Assembly: GCA_018821305.1 (NCBI GenBank)
Contig: JAHJMN010000207.1
Coordinates: 1 to 44,491 of the forward strand
Source: Myxococcota bacterium
GTDB lineage: Bacteria > Myxococcota_A > Polyangia > HGW-17
DNA: 44,491 nt
Direction: 5' to 3'
Below, in pieces: positions 16,709-26,339 of this stretch. The first letter of the stretch is position 1. Each line of letters begins with the position of its first letter. Position numbers and translations under genes: made by a program. Below the pieces are notes generated by a model. It did no database searches, was not told the origin of the DNA, and worked only from the letters and a program-made list of their open reading frames with translations.

Positions 16709-17887
16709 TTATTCGAGATTATCAAGGTCTGAGGATACATCATTATCTTCTTCAACGTCGTTTTCTGGGCCACCCAATTTTGAAACATCGCCACCTTCCC
16801 ACACTTTTATATTTCCCGGGCCATGTTCACACCTGACGACATTTTTAAGAACGTTCACGTCCAGAACTTTGGCAATTCCTTCCGGCGTTTTGACTTTTTT
16901 ACCAACTCTGGGCAATCCTTTACGCATTTCCTGATAAAACGGTTGCTCATATGCGAGGCAGCATTTAAGACGGGAGCATTGACCACTTACGTTCTGAGGA
17001 TTCAGTACCAGATTCTGATCTTTTGCCATGCGAATGGAAACGGGGACAAATTTATTTAGATGAGTGGAGCAACAAAGCTCTTTTCCGCATGGGCCAAGAC
17101 CTCCGAGTACTTTTGCATCGTCCCGGACTCCCATCTGACGCATTTCAATCCGCATGGAGTATCTTGCAGCAAGATCTCTCACCAGGCGTCGGAAATCAAC
17201 ACGGTTATCAGAAGTGAAATAAAACAGAATTTTATCTCCACTATGAAGAACTGAGACGTAAAACAGATCCATATCAAGTTCAAGTGCAGCGATACGGGTC
17301 TTAGCAAATTCCATTGCTTTTAACGCAAGTTCCTGATGGCGTGCTTCCGTTTCGATATCTTCCGGTGTGGCTATTCTAAGGATGTGTCGTGGGTTAGACT
17401 GATTTGTCTCTCTCCGTATAGAAGAATGAGAGACGACTTCGCCCAGAAACTGGCCCTTTTCCGTGTCAACAACAACTTGCTGGCCCTTTTGAAACCGTGT
17501 CTCACCACTTGAAAACCACGAAACCTTGCGAGGAACACCCCAGCGTGCAGGCGTAAAAGACTCAACCTGTCCATCTTTTTCAGGTATCCACTGACACTTC
17601 ATACAACAGTAGACATCATCTCCGAGTTCATCAGCTTGAGGAACAGGATCCACGCTTGAATATCGTAAAGATGCCTCCATTGGCTCGGATTTATCATCAA
17701 TTTCACCGTATTTCACTACTTTAAGTTCGTCCTCACCCACTGATTTTCGTCGGTTTGAACGATTTTCCAGATTGATATCCAGAGAATTATTCAAAGAAGA
17801 GTTTCTTCTTGATTGAGTTCTTGAGGAGTCGTTTTTATTACCACGGCCCTTGAAGGGGGGCCGTTTTTTCTTGTTATCAGGTTTCAT
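16709..17887 (-). CDS. ricT: RicT/PSP1-domain protein (YaaT family)
   Basis: The 392-residue product has a charged, disordered first 80 residues, then a PSP1 domain with KILFYFTSDNRVDFRRLV, RIEMRQMGVRDDAKVLGGL, GPCGKELCCS and NVSGQCSRLKCCLAYE. The Cys clusters correspond to the iron-sulfur ligands described for Bacillus RicT, part of the RicA-RicF-RicT complex affecting RNA processing and phosphorelay. Additional Cys pairs occur at CCMKCQW (about residue 93). Its ATG overlaps the holB TGA (ATGA), and the holB-ricT order is widely conserved. The C-terminus (EDNDVSSDLDN) is acidic. Confidence 0.92.
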   Translation of the reverse strand: MKPDNKKKRPPFKGRGNKNDSSRTQSRRNSSLNNSLDINLENRSNRRKSVGEDELKVVKYGEIDDKSEPMEASLRYSSVDPVPQADELGDDVYCCMKCQWIPEKDGQVESFTPARWGVPRKVSWFSSGETRFQKGQQVVVDTEKGQFLGEVVSHSSIRRETNQSNPRHILRIATPEDIETEARHQELALKAMEFAKTRIAALELDMDLFYVSVLHSGDKILFYFTSDNRVDFRRLVRDLAARYSMRIEMRQMGVRDDAKVLGGLGPCGKELCCSTHLNKFVPVSIRMAKDQNLVLNPQNVSGQCSRLKCCLAYEQPFYQEMRKGLPRVGKKVKTPEGIAKVLDVNVLKNVVRCEHGPGNIKVWEGGDVSKLGGPENDVEEDNDVSSDLDNLE

Positions 17888-18837
17888 GATCGTCTCAATG
17901 TCCAGAGCAGATGCTCAAAAAATAATCGTTTATTGACGTTTGTGTTTATTTCACCGGCGGATTTTTTTATTATCTTGAACCATTCGTTGAAATCCGGTAC
18001 CGGTTTTCGTCCGGAAATTCCATTCTGAATAATTTGACCAAGCCTCATCTCAAAAAGCCTGAATAATCGCTGAATACTCTGCGGATCTGATGAAGCAGCT
18101 TCGCTTAATTCCAGAATTGTTTGCATATTTCCGCCAATTATGCAGTTGACCATTTCCTGAGATAGAGTCAGAAGGCCCCCAAAATTTTCATCGGAAATAA
18201 AATCGTTCAAGGTGCCAATGGAACCACGGCTTAAACTGATGAGGTTTGCCCCGAGATCCTCACTGATGTCCGGATAATTATCCTGTAAATACTGCAAAAG
18301 TATGCTGTCATCAAGGGGGGCAAAGTTAATGAGATTGCATCGGGAACGGATTGTTGGAAGCACTGATTCCGCAGATGTTGCAAGGAGAATCAAAAAAGTC
18401 CCCGATGGCGGTTCTTCAAGTGTTTTAAGCAGGGCGTTCGATGACGCGGGCATCATCTTATCCATGCTGTCTATTATTACAACAAGATTAGGACTTTCGA
18501 AGGGACCTTTGATAACCCGGCTTTCAAGTTCACGGATAGCTTCGATCTTAATGTTCTGAGTTGGATTCTTTACAGCCCACTCAGTGTCCACCAGGATGAG
18601 ATCTTCCCATGTGTTGTTATTAATCCTGTTGGAAATTTTAACAGGGTTGGACGCTCCATTACAAAATATTGATTTAGCCAGAGCAACAGCAACGGATCTT
18701 TTGCCCGTTCCTTCCATTCCGCAGAAGAGCAGGGCATGATGAAGGCGGCCTCGCGAGACTGCAAACTCCAGAGAATCAATAATGTTCTGGTGACCGTAAA
18801 TATTTTCAAACGGATTTCGGAAACCTTCAGAATTCAT
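17884..18837 (-). CDS. holB: DNA polymerase III delta-prime subunit (clamp-loader)
   Basis: Delta-prime is a subunit of the clamp loader that loads the beta sliding clamp. The 317-residue protein shows NIYGHQNIIDSLEFAV, a Walker A-like GMEGTGKRSVA, VVIIDSMDKMMPASSNALLKTLEEP and the sensor segment SVLPTIRSRC, all typical of this AAA+ member. The zinc-binding Cys cluster usually following Walker A is reduced to a single Cys (IFCNGASNP). The ATG at 18837 places the family N-terminus normally; an ATG at 18876 would add 13 residues. It is the first gene of the long minus-strand run and overlaps ricT by four bases. Confidence 0.9.
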   Translation of the reverse strand: MNSEGFRNPFENIYGHQNIIDSLEFAVSRGRLHHALLFCGMEGTGKRSVAVALAKSIFCNGASNPVKISNRINNNTWEDLILVDTEWAVKNPTQNIKIEAIRELESRVIKGPFESPNLVVIIDSMDKMMPASSNALLKTLEEPPSGTFLILLATSAESVLPTIRSRCNLINFAPLDDSILLQYLQDNYPDISEDLGANLISLSRGSIGTLNDFISDENFGGLLTLSQEMVNCIIGGNMQTILELSEAASSDPQSIQRLFRLFEMRLGQIIQNGISGRKPVPDFNEWFKIIKKSAGEINTNVNKRLFFEHLLWTLRRS

Positions 18838-18914
18838 GCTTATAATCACAAAAACACCAGGGGTTGATCTTTTCATCCCGGAACGTTTCGGAAACTGAAG
18901 TAACAGGTTTAATC

Positions 18915-18956
18915 AAATTTGGCAACTAAAAGGCGATGTTTTTACTTGCCATATTT
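18915..18956. promoter_or_regulatory. Inverted repeat in the holB / TPR-operon divergent interval
   Basis: AAATTTGGCAA (18915-18925) and TTGCCATATTT (18946-18956) are inverted 11-base arms with one mismatch and 20 bases between them. The position between two divergent operons, 74 bases before the TPR start, suits a regulator-binding site. No promoter hexamers are unambiguous, though TTGCCC near 18974 followed by an AT-rich tract could serve the TPR operon. Confidence 0.35.
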
Positions 18957-19029
18957 GAAAGATCTATCTATAGTTGCCCGAACTGAGTTATACAAGTGTA
19001 TGTTCACTTTAGTTTTAAGGAGTTTAAGA

Positions 19030-20766
19030 ATGGTTACAACTCGGCATTTAAGCACAATTCTTTTCTCAATAACGGCGCTGACTTTCGCTCTTCCATCCTG
19101 GTCTCAGGGTAAGAAGGGAAAAGACAGTGAAGAGATGACCTTTGAGGCTGAAGACGTCAACAAAGTTAAAAGGTCAAAAAAGATGGATAAGGCGGAAGAC
19201 TTCTACAAAAAGGCCCTTTCCCCCACATCCGACAACCCTCTTGTGTACTTTCAGAGTGCAACCATGTATTTCAAAACTGTTATGGCCAAAGACAATATGG
19301 ACGACAGTATTGAAACCAAGCAGAAAGCGCAGTTTTATATGGGTAAAAGCCTCTATCATATGGGCTTTTACAGTGCATCCAAGAACTACTTCGAAAAAAT
19401 CGTAAATCTGGGTGAATCTCATCCGTTTTATAAACTTACCCTGAAGTGGCTTGTTTCTCTTCAGAAAAAGATGCCTGAAAGTGCAGGTATCCTTCCTCTC
19501 ATCGGTAAGTATAAAGAGGAATACCTTGATTCACCAGCTCTGAGACCATTTAGGGATCAGTTGCTGTACTATCTTGGACGATTCCATTACCTCGCTGGCA
19601 GACTTGCTAAAGCTCAGGAACTTTTCGGTATGGTAAAGCCGGGTACGCTTTATTACCTTAAAGCTAAAGTTTTTGAAGGTATTACCTATGTTAGAACCAA
19701 CAAACCGCAGGATGCATTAAAGCGTTTTAATGACATTCTTCGTTTTGCCAAGAAGAATCCAAAATTTAAAAATATTGGTGAATACATAGAGCTTGCACAC
19801 CTCTCACTGGCTCGCGTTTATTATCAGGCCGGTCGTGTTGGTATTGGTCTTTATGAGCAGAATAAAAAACAGGCACTTGCCAAGTTAGCTGAAAAGTACC
19901 TTAGATTTTCCATCACCTTCTATGAAAAAATCGATAAAACAAGTCCAAACTGGCCCCAGAGCCTTTTCGAAGAGTCCTGGGCATATTTCCTCCTTGATGC
20001 AATGCTGCGTCCCGTATTCAAAAAAGACTACGGCGGATACCAGAAAGCACTCGGAAACATTCATACATTGAATGCTCCCTTCTTTGAGAAATTCTTCTTC
20101 CCGGAATCTCTGATTCTTCGCGCGGTTATTTACTTCAATAACTGTCGTGTTCAGAGTGCAGAAGAAGCTCTTGCCGAGTTCGGTAAAGTGTATCCTGGTT
20201 TACAGAAAGGTGTTCGCTCTGTTTCTGATAAATATAAACAAGGCGATGACGAAGAAAACGACGCATTCTTTGAATATGTAAAGAAAATTCAGAAAGATAA
20301 TGCTGGTCTTGAGATGAAACTCGGTCGCCTTGTCAAATCAGTTCTCAAAGACAGAACTTTTGAAAGACGTGTAGAATTCATCGACGAGCTCACTCGCGAA
20401 CTCAAACTTCTCGAAAGAGCTGACAAATCCTGGAAAACCACGGATATCGCAAGGGAAATTCGTGAAGACCTTGAGTTCCAGAAGTCCTCTGCACAAGCGG
20501 CCGCTGGTAAACTCGCCCGCGAACGTATCCGTCGTCTTGATGATGAACTCACCCGACTTGTTCTTCAGTACGGTGACGTAAAAATCGAAATCGAAAACCT
20601 TAAACTCAAAAGAGTTACCGCTAAAACCGCTAGACAGACTCCCAAAGTTAATGTCATGGGCGTTACCGTTGACGACGAACACGTTATCTGGCCCTTCACC
20701 GGTGAATACTGGCAGGATGAACTCGGTTATTACAGGTTCGTTGTTCGCTCTAGCTGCGGCAAATAA
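19030..20766 (+). CDS. Periplasmic TPR protein, first of a three-gene TPR operon (GltC-like?)
   Basis: The 578-residue product starts with a signal peptide (MVTTRHLSTILFSITALTF, cleaving near PSWSQG). Helical TPR-like units follow, such as AQFYMGKSLYHMGFYSASKNYF and LLYYLGRFHYLAGRLAKAQELF (each quoted in part of a longer run). Residues 450-540 look coiled-coil, and the end VIWPFTGEYWQDELGYYRF plus a terminal Cys is distinctive. ATG 19030 has AAGGAG at 19017. The next gene begins 21 bases after its stop. By size and location it recalls periplasmic TPR gliding-motility proteins of Myxococcus; this is inference, not identification. Confidence 0.75.
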   Translation: MVTTRHLSTILFSITALTFALPSWSQGKKGKDSEEMTFEAEDVNKVKRSKKMDKAEDFYKKALSPTSDNPLVYFQSATMYFKTVMAKDNMDDSIETKQKAQFYMGKSLYHMGFYSASKNYFEKIVNLGESHPFYKLTLKWLVSLQKKMPESAGILPLIGKYKEEYLDSPALRPFRDQLLYYLGRFHYLAGRLAKAQELFGMVKPGTLYYLKAKVFEGITYVRTNKPQDALKRFNDILRFAKKNPKFKNIGEYIELAHLSLARVYYQAGRVGIGLYEQNKKQALAKLAEKYLRFSITFYEKIDKTSPNWPQSLFEESWAYFLLDAMLRPVFKKDYGGYQKALGNIHTLNAPFFEKFFFPESLILRAVIYFNNCRVQSAEEALAEFGKVYPGLQKGVRSVSDKYKQGDDEENDAFFEYVKKIQKDNAGLEMKLGRLVKSVLKDRTFERRVEFIDELTRELKLLERADKSWKTTDIAREIREDLEFQKSSAQAAAGKLARERIRRLDDELTRLVLQYGDVKIEIENLKLKRVTAKTARQTPKVNVMGVTVDDEHVIWPFTGEYWQDELGYYRFVVRSSCGK

Positions 20767-20787
20767 TATAATAAGGAAGGGAACAGC

Positions 20788-23700
20788 ATGTTGAAAAATA
20801 TCATCCGACTGGCATCTATATCTATTCTGGTGCTTGGTACTGCTGCATATGGGCAGGGTCGTCGCGGCAAGAAGGGCGGCAAAGGCTCAACGAGCAGTCC
20901 TCAGCACGAAAGTACAAGAAAAATTGACTATAAAGCTGACAAGGGACTTAATATAACTAAAGAAGAGGCCATTGCCAAAGCAAAAGTAGCCGCTGATAAG
21001 GGCAAAGTTCAGATTAAGTACGAAGATTTCATCCAGAGAGCAAAAAAAGCTCAGGATGCAAAAATCCCAATCCTTAGAGCGATTATTAAGGCAAACCTTC
21101 GGCAGCTCCAGATTATTCGTTCATCTGACAAAAGAGCCAGAGAGTATAAATTTCGAATTGCTGACGCTTTCATGCAGCTCGAGCAGATTTTCAAGTTCAA
21201 TAGTGGTGATCTCGTTGAAAAGATCTCTAATGCTCCGGCAAACAAAAAACGTGCTCTCGAGCTTAAAAGAGCTCAATATATCAAAAATCAAAAGTTTGCC
21301 ATTGAATCCGCTCTGAAACACCTTAATGATATTTCAACAAATCCTCAGTATGCCGACTGGCATCGCATGGATGAAGTTCTTTTCAAACTTGGTGATATTG
21401 CTCGCGAACTTGGCTACAATGATATTATGACTGATAAGTTCCAGAAACTTCTCAGCCGTTATCCAACATCTACTTATGTTCCCCATGTTTATCTCGCATT
21501 TGCTGAGTATTATTTCCGACAGGGTCGCAATGGTCTCTCCAAAGCCACAGCTTATTACAAAAAAGTTGTAGCTAATAAGAGCGCAAAGGGCACTGACATT
21601 TATTATTATGCTCGTCGTATGCTCGGATGGTGTTATTTCAACCTTCAGCGTTATGCTCTTGCTCAGAGTGAATTCCTCTTTGTTGCTCAGAACGCAAAAC
21701 GTAAAGCTCTTAAAGAGTCTGCTCGCCGCGAAATCGTAATGGCTTATGCATTCCAGGGAAAAAGAGAACTTGCATATAATTTCTTCCTTGGACAGCTCGG
21801 TAATCAGTATGCCCGTGGCATGTATCTTCAGCTTGCAAAAGAATACTTTGCTCAGGGTAATATGCCCAATATGGTATTCGTTTACGAAGACATGATCAAA
21901 AAATACCCCAAAGATCCCGATCGCTGCGAATGGATGAGAGAAATTTATCTTGGTTATAAACTTGATGCTGCCATTGAGAAAATGGCTGATACTCTTTCTA
22001 CCATCGTAAATACCATGGACAAACTTAAAGCTGAACTCGGCGAAAAGAAGATGCAGTATATGGTTTGCCGTGATTTCACAAAACGCGCTCTTATCGATCA
22101 GGCCAAACGCTGGTTTGTTCTTGTGGAAAAAGGAAAGGCTAAAGAAATTGATGAGCGTAAAAAACTCATGATTTCCGCTGCAAAACTTTACAAAGGATTC
22201 CTCGATAAGTTCCCCGATGATGATGACACTTACGAAATGCGTGGTGACTACGCATATCTGCTTTACAAACTTGCTCAACTTTATGAAGAGGAAACTCAGG
22301 GCAAAAACCCCAATGAACAGCGTGAACGTTACAAGTTTGCTGCAGAAGAATACACTAAACTTCTGAAATGGAGTAAAGTACCCAAGAACATGACCCAGAA
22401 GAAATTCGAAGACGCAAGAGAGCAGATCGGTAACGATACAGTTGCTTGCTGGATGAAGGTTCTTGCCGTAGACTTTGATAAAGAAGAAAAATCCAGAAAT
22501 AAAAAAGCTCAGGATTACATCGCTCGTCGTAACTGCTTAAAAGACAAAAAGAAATATGAAGATTCCGGACGCAAATTCACAAGGAAATGTCCTGAATTCC
22601 CCAAAAATCTTGAAATTCCTGCACAACTTAAGAGTGTTATCGAAGTTTTCGACCTTTACACCAAGTACATCAAGCAAGGTAAGTATCTCGCGACGATTAA
22701 ATACAACCGTGCTATGATCTACTACATTTTCCGTCACTTCAATAAAGCTATACCGCTTTTCAAAGATACAGCGGTTACCGCTTATAATACAAACCCGGAA
22801 ATGTCATATTGGTCAGTTAACTTCCTTATGATCGCATACGATGCTGAAGACCGTTTCGAAGACATGGTTGACACAATTACTGAACTCTTAAAACCTCAGT
22901 ATGCTTCCATGTTCAAAATCGATGATAAAGCCAGAAAACTTCGTATCCAGTTAGAGAAAGCCAAACTCGATAACTTGGAAAACGAAGTTGCAAAACGTGG
23001 TGAAGAAGGCCGTTATGTCGACGCCGGTGATCTTCTCATGGAAATGGCTAAAGATTATAAATCTGATCCTCAGCGCGTAATTCGCTACTATAATTCAGCT
23101 TATGTTGCATATGACAAAGCCGGTCAGATTGGCCGCGCTATCCGTGCACTGAAACAGATGCAGGCTGAATACGCTCGCAATTTCCCGAAAAACAAAATGA
23201 TCATCGACTCTGAACTCAACGTTGGTACTTTGTTCGAAAAGATCGCAATGTTTGAACTTGCCGCTGCATCTTATGAGAACTTCTTCAAATCATATCCCAC
23301 AGACCCCGATGCAGTTAAGGCAGCCCGTCGGGCAATCAAGCTTTACTGGTGGTCCGGAGATATCCGAAAAGCAGAAGCTAAAAACCGTGAGTTCATTACA
23401 AAGCTACATTCCCTCGGCGCTATGAAGTTCCGTGGTGATATGGCAAGTATGTACTTTATGCTGCATACTTTCCATGAAGGAAAACGAAAAGAAAAAGTTT
23501 CCGAATACCTCAACTTCTTTACCCAGAAAATGGCGAAGATGGGAACTGATGATCTTCTCATCCGCGCTTATGCAAAACTTGGCAAAATGATATGGGACAG
23601 CTCCTGCGATGTTAAACCGAAATACGGTGTCTGCATGAAGATCGTCTTCGTTGAGAAGAAATCAAAAACAGACAAGTGGAAAGAAGCAGTCGTTCAGTTT

Positions 23701-24423
23701 GTTCCCCGCAGTCGAGGTAAAGTAAATCAGGCTGTAAATCTTTTCAAAGAAGCAGTTAAGGTTTACACAAGATGGCAGGGTGGAAAGGCCACAAACGGTT
23801 CTGTTGATGCGTTTGATAGAAATCAACGAATTTCTGATGCCTTAAATGACGCTGCCATGGCAAAATTCCATCTTGCAGAAGCAAATTATGAGACGATCAT
23901 ATCCGCTGAAATGCCAATGTTCCGTGCTGCTAATCCTAAGGAACTTAAAAAGTCTCTTACAGAGATTAAAAACTGGATGAAAAAGCAGGCCACTTTGATG
24001 ACACAGGCCAAAAAACTTTATGAAGAAGTTGGTAAAATTCAACTTGGCAAGAAAAAGAAGAATCTCTGGTTTATTCCTGCTGCAGGCCGTTTCGGTGCAA
24101 TTTACAAGAACTTCTATACGAAGGTAAACTCTATCAAATTTGATAAGTCACTTGAAAAGAACATTGAAGCAAAACTTGAAATTAAAGATGCTCTTACTCA
24201 GGGTGTAGAACCTATGCTTGAGTTTGCTAAAAACGGTTTCTCCGCTTGCGTTAAAGAAGCCAAACGCAGTGGTCGGTACGATGAATGGTTCGAATTCTGC
24301 GAAGGAGAACTCGCAGCAATTAAGAGAACTTCCAGTCCCCTGTCCGATGAAATATGGGCAGAACCGATATATGAAGAACCCGAAATGTCCAAGGCAACAA
24401 TCATGCCTGTACCCACAAGGTAA
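20788..24423 (+). CDS. Large periplasmic TPR protein (1211 residues, AgmU/GltD-like?)
   Basis: A signal peptide (MLKNIIRLASISILVLGTAAYG) is followed by a basic linker (GRRGKKGGKG) and then many TPR-like helical pairs through most of the length, for example ADWHRMDEVLFKLGDIARE, YARRMLGWCYFNLQRYALA and AAASYENFFKSYPTDPDAV. Repeats with PDDDDT or PKDP turns resemble Sel1/BamD-type TPRs. No membrane segment is seen after the signal. It lies between two other TPR genes with 21- and 17-base gaps. The size is close to that of Myxococcus AgmU/GltD, a TPR gliding protein, but homology cannot be confirmed here. A scaffold role in the periplasm is inferred. Confidence 0.75.
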   Translation: MLKNIIRLASISILVLGTAAYGQGRRGKKGGKGSTSSPQHESTRKIDYKADKGLNITKEEAIAKAKVAADKGKVQIKYEDFIQRAKKAQDAKIPILRAIIKANLRQLQIIRSSDKRAREYKFRIADAFMQLEQIFKFNSGDLVEKISNAPANKKRALELKRAQYIKNQKFAIESALKHLNDISTNPQYADWHRMDEVLFKLGDIARELGYNDIMTDKFQKLLSRYPTSTYVPHVYLAFAEYYFRQGRNGLSKATAYYKKVVANKSAKGTDIYYYARRMLGWCYFNLQRYALAQSEFLFVAQNAKRKALKESARREIVMAYAFQGKRELAYNFFLGQLGNQYARGMYLQLAKEYFAQGNMPNMVFVYEDMIKKYPKDPDRCEWMREIYLGYKLDAAIEKMADTLSTIVNTMDKLKAELGEKKMQYMVCRDFTKRALIDQAKRWFVLVEKGKAKEIDERKKLMISAAKLYKGFLDKFPDDDDTYEMRGDYAYLLYKLAQLYEEETQGKNPNEQRERYKFAAEEYTKLLKWSKVPKNMTQKKFEDAREQIGNDTVACWMKVLAVDFDKEEKSRNKKAQDYIARRNCLKDKKKYEDSGRKFTRKCPEFPKNLEIPAQLKSVIEVFDLYTKYIKQGKYLATIKYNRAMIYYIFRHFNKAIPLFKDTAVTAYNTNPEMSYWSVNFLMIAYDAEDRFEDMVDTITELLKPQYASMFKIDDKARKLRIQLEKAKLDNLENEVAKRGEEGRYVDAGDLLMEMAKDYKSDPQRVIRYYNSAYVAYDKAGQIGRAIRALKQMQAEYARNFPKNKMIIDSELNVGTLFEKIAMFELAAASYENFFKSYPTDPDAVKAARRAIKLYWWSGDIRKAEAKNREFITKLHSLGAMKFRGDMASMYFMLHTFHEGKRKEKVSEYLNFFTQKMAKMGTDDLLIRAYAKLGKMIWDSSCDVKPKYGVCMKIVFVEKKSKTDKWKEAVVQFVPRSRGKVNQAVNLFKEAVKVYTRWQGGKATNGSVDAFDRNQRISDALNDAAMAKFHLAEANYETIISAEMPMFRAANPKELKKSLTEIKNWMKKQATLMTQAKKLYEEVGKIQLGKKKKNLWFIPAAGRFGAIYKNFYTKVNSIKFDKSLEKNIEAKLEIKDALTQGVEPMLEFAKNGFSACVKEAKRSGRYDEWFEFCEGELAAIKRTSSPLSDEIWAEPIYEEPEMSKATIMPVPTR

Positions 24424-24440
24424 GAAAGGTACGTTGAAAT

Positions 24441-26291
24441 ATGTTTCGTAGATATTTTACACTATTAATATTGGTTCTTGCTCTGGCAGGTTGCAAAGAC
24501 AAGAAGGGAGATGATACTACTCCCGACAAAAATGGTAAAACCGGTGATAATGGAAATACTGGCACTGGTGACCCAATAAAAAACATTACTGATGCAGGAA
24601 AACCCGGTGATCCTGGCGTTAAAAAGCCCGTTGCAGCAGCGGTTTCCAAAAGTCTTAACCGCAAATTCTCACAGATGATGAAGGAATTCTTTAAACTGGG
24701 AGAAAACGGCTGGGACAAGAGTGGATGTGCGAAGGTAGCAGGCGGCTTTATGGACCTGATGAAGGAAAAAGGTGGCGAGAAAGTTGCCACTTTTGCATAT
24801 AATGCTGGTGTTACCTGGTATCGCTGCGGAGAAAACGGAAAAGCAAAAGATGCTCTCAAAAAGGCAATATCAATGGCTGGTTCTTATCCTGCGGCACAGA
24901 TGACTCTTGCAGTTATTGAAGCAAAGGGCGATGTCAATTCTCTTCTGAGTATTGAAAGCAAAATTATGGAGGATTCTGAAGCTCTTTCTGATCCTGACAT
25001 CAACTACAATTATGCTCTTGCCTACTACAATCAGTATAAGAAATCCGGCAAGAAACAGGACATGAAAAAACTCGTTGAATACCTCAGAAGAGCTCTTGCA
25101 AGCATTGGTAAAATCGACAGAGAAACCCTTGAAGCAGTTAGAATTCGCAGTAGCGTTTATGCTGTTACTCTTCTTTTCTACCTTGAAGCTGATAGAAGAA
25201 AGCACGCCAATATCGACCTTGCAAACATATTTACCGCTCAGGCTCGTGAATTTGTTGCTAAAACCTGTGACGGCAAGGGCGCAATTAAAGATAACTGGGC
25301 CAAGATTGCTCTAGCCAATTATCACAACGCTTCAGGACTTCTTGCTATTTATGAAAAAAATATCGGCCGTGCATTTGAATCTTTCAGAAAGGCCATTGAA
25401 TGTGATCCCAGTGATTACAGTTCCAATCTCAACATTGGTATGATGGGCATCAGATTCAGACAGCCGGAACTTGCAATAAAAAGTCTTGAACTCGTAATTT
25501 CAAAATATCCTGGTAAACCGGGTGTTGCTGAAGCCGAACTGGCTGTTGGCGTTGCATATAAGGTTTATGGAAACATGCTTCAGGATATGGCAGACAACCA
25601 GTTCGAGAATAAAGAACGACTTGAAACTGCACTCAAAAACGTAAAAGAAATACACAAAGAGTACAAAAAGGGACTCGCTGTATGTGAGCAGGCTACAAAG
25701 GGTGGCGATATTCGTGCTCTTTTACCGAAACTTCAACCATATGTTGAAGAGGTTAAAAGAAGAGCCTGGAACGCAGCTATCATACGCAAGAAACTCGACA
25801 AAGGCGAAATCACTGTAAAAATGATCATGGACGACGTTGTTTCCACAAAAAACACTCTTGATGACGCTGTGAATACACGTATTCCCGCAAGAATCAAGAA
25901 AATGGAAACAGAACTCGCCAAACTTGCGGATGTTAGCAAACTCAAAAATGATGCAAAAGCCTATCTTTTGAAAGCTAAAGATGCATATGAGAAACATATG
26001 AGCAAACACTCAAATGATTACAGACCAGTATACAATCTGGCTGTTCTTCTCTATAAAAACGGCGACCTTCTCGGTGATGCAGAAGGTAATATGGGTAAAG
26101 CTAAAGATATGTTTGAAAAAGTAATTGGAATGAAGGGTGCTGATAAGACTTACAAAGCAAATGCACGCAAATTCGCAGCTGACATCAAAACAGACCTTGT
26201 AAGGCTTAGAGAATCAAAAGAAGCTCCCAAAGTAACTCCAAAAACAACTCCCAAAACTGCCCCAAAAGCTGCTCCTAAGAAAAGAAAATAA
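24441..26291 (+). CDS. TPR lipoprotein, last gene of the TPR operon (GltE-like?)
   Basis: The 616-residue product has a clean lipobox (LVLALAGC, Cys18) followed by a low-complexity Asp/Gly/Lys linker (residues 19-60). TPR units follow: ATFAYNAGVTWYRCGENGKA, YNYALAYYNQYKKSG, NASGLLAIYEKNIGRAFESF and YNLAVLLYKNGDLLGDAEG. The tail is a Pro/Ala/Lys repeat of KxTPKTAPKAAPKK type. It should be an outer-membrane lipoprotein facing the periplasm. The gene starts 17 bases after the previous stop. The TPR-lipoprotein identity is solid; the comparison to GltE/AglT of Myxococcus is inference from order, size and location. Confidence 0.78.
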   Translation: MFRRYFTLLILVLALAGCKDKKGDDTTPDKNGKTGDNGNTGTGDPIKNITDAGKPGDPGVKKPVAAAVSKSLNRKFSQMMKEFFKLGENGWDKSGCAKVAGGFMDLMKEKGGEKVATFAYNAGVTWYRCGENGKAKDALKKAISMAGSYPAAQMTLAVIEAKGDVNSLLSIESKIMEDSEALSDPDINYNYALAYYNQYKKSGKKQDMKKLVEYLRRALASIGKIDRETLEAVRIRSSVYAVTLLFYLEADRRKHANIDLANIFTAQAREFVAKTCDGKGAIKDNWAKIALANYHNASGLLAIYEKNIGRAFESFRKAIECDPSDYSSNLNIGMMGIRFRQPELAIKSLELVISKYPGKPGVAEAELAVGVAYKVYGNMLQDMADNQFENKERLETALKNVKEIHKEYKKGLAVCEQATKGGDIRALLPKLQPYVEEVKRRAWNAAIIRKKLDKGEITVKMIMDDVVSTKNTLDDAVNTRIPARIKKMETELAKLADVSKLKNDAKAYLLKAKDAYEKHMSKHSNDYRPVYNLAVLLYKNGDLLGDAEGNMGKAKDMFEKVIGMKGADKTYKANARKFAADIKTDLVRLRESKEAPKVTPKTTPKTAPKAAPKKRK

Positions 26292-26339
26292 CCACCCCCT
26301 CGAAAAGTCCCGTAACTCATGACGAAAAAAACTAAAATC

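Noticed and set aside
21334-22278. 314-codon open frame on the minus strand inside the large TPR gene
   Set aside because: Shadow of a strongly biased coding sequence; its product is a compositionally odd Phe/His/Ser-rich chain.
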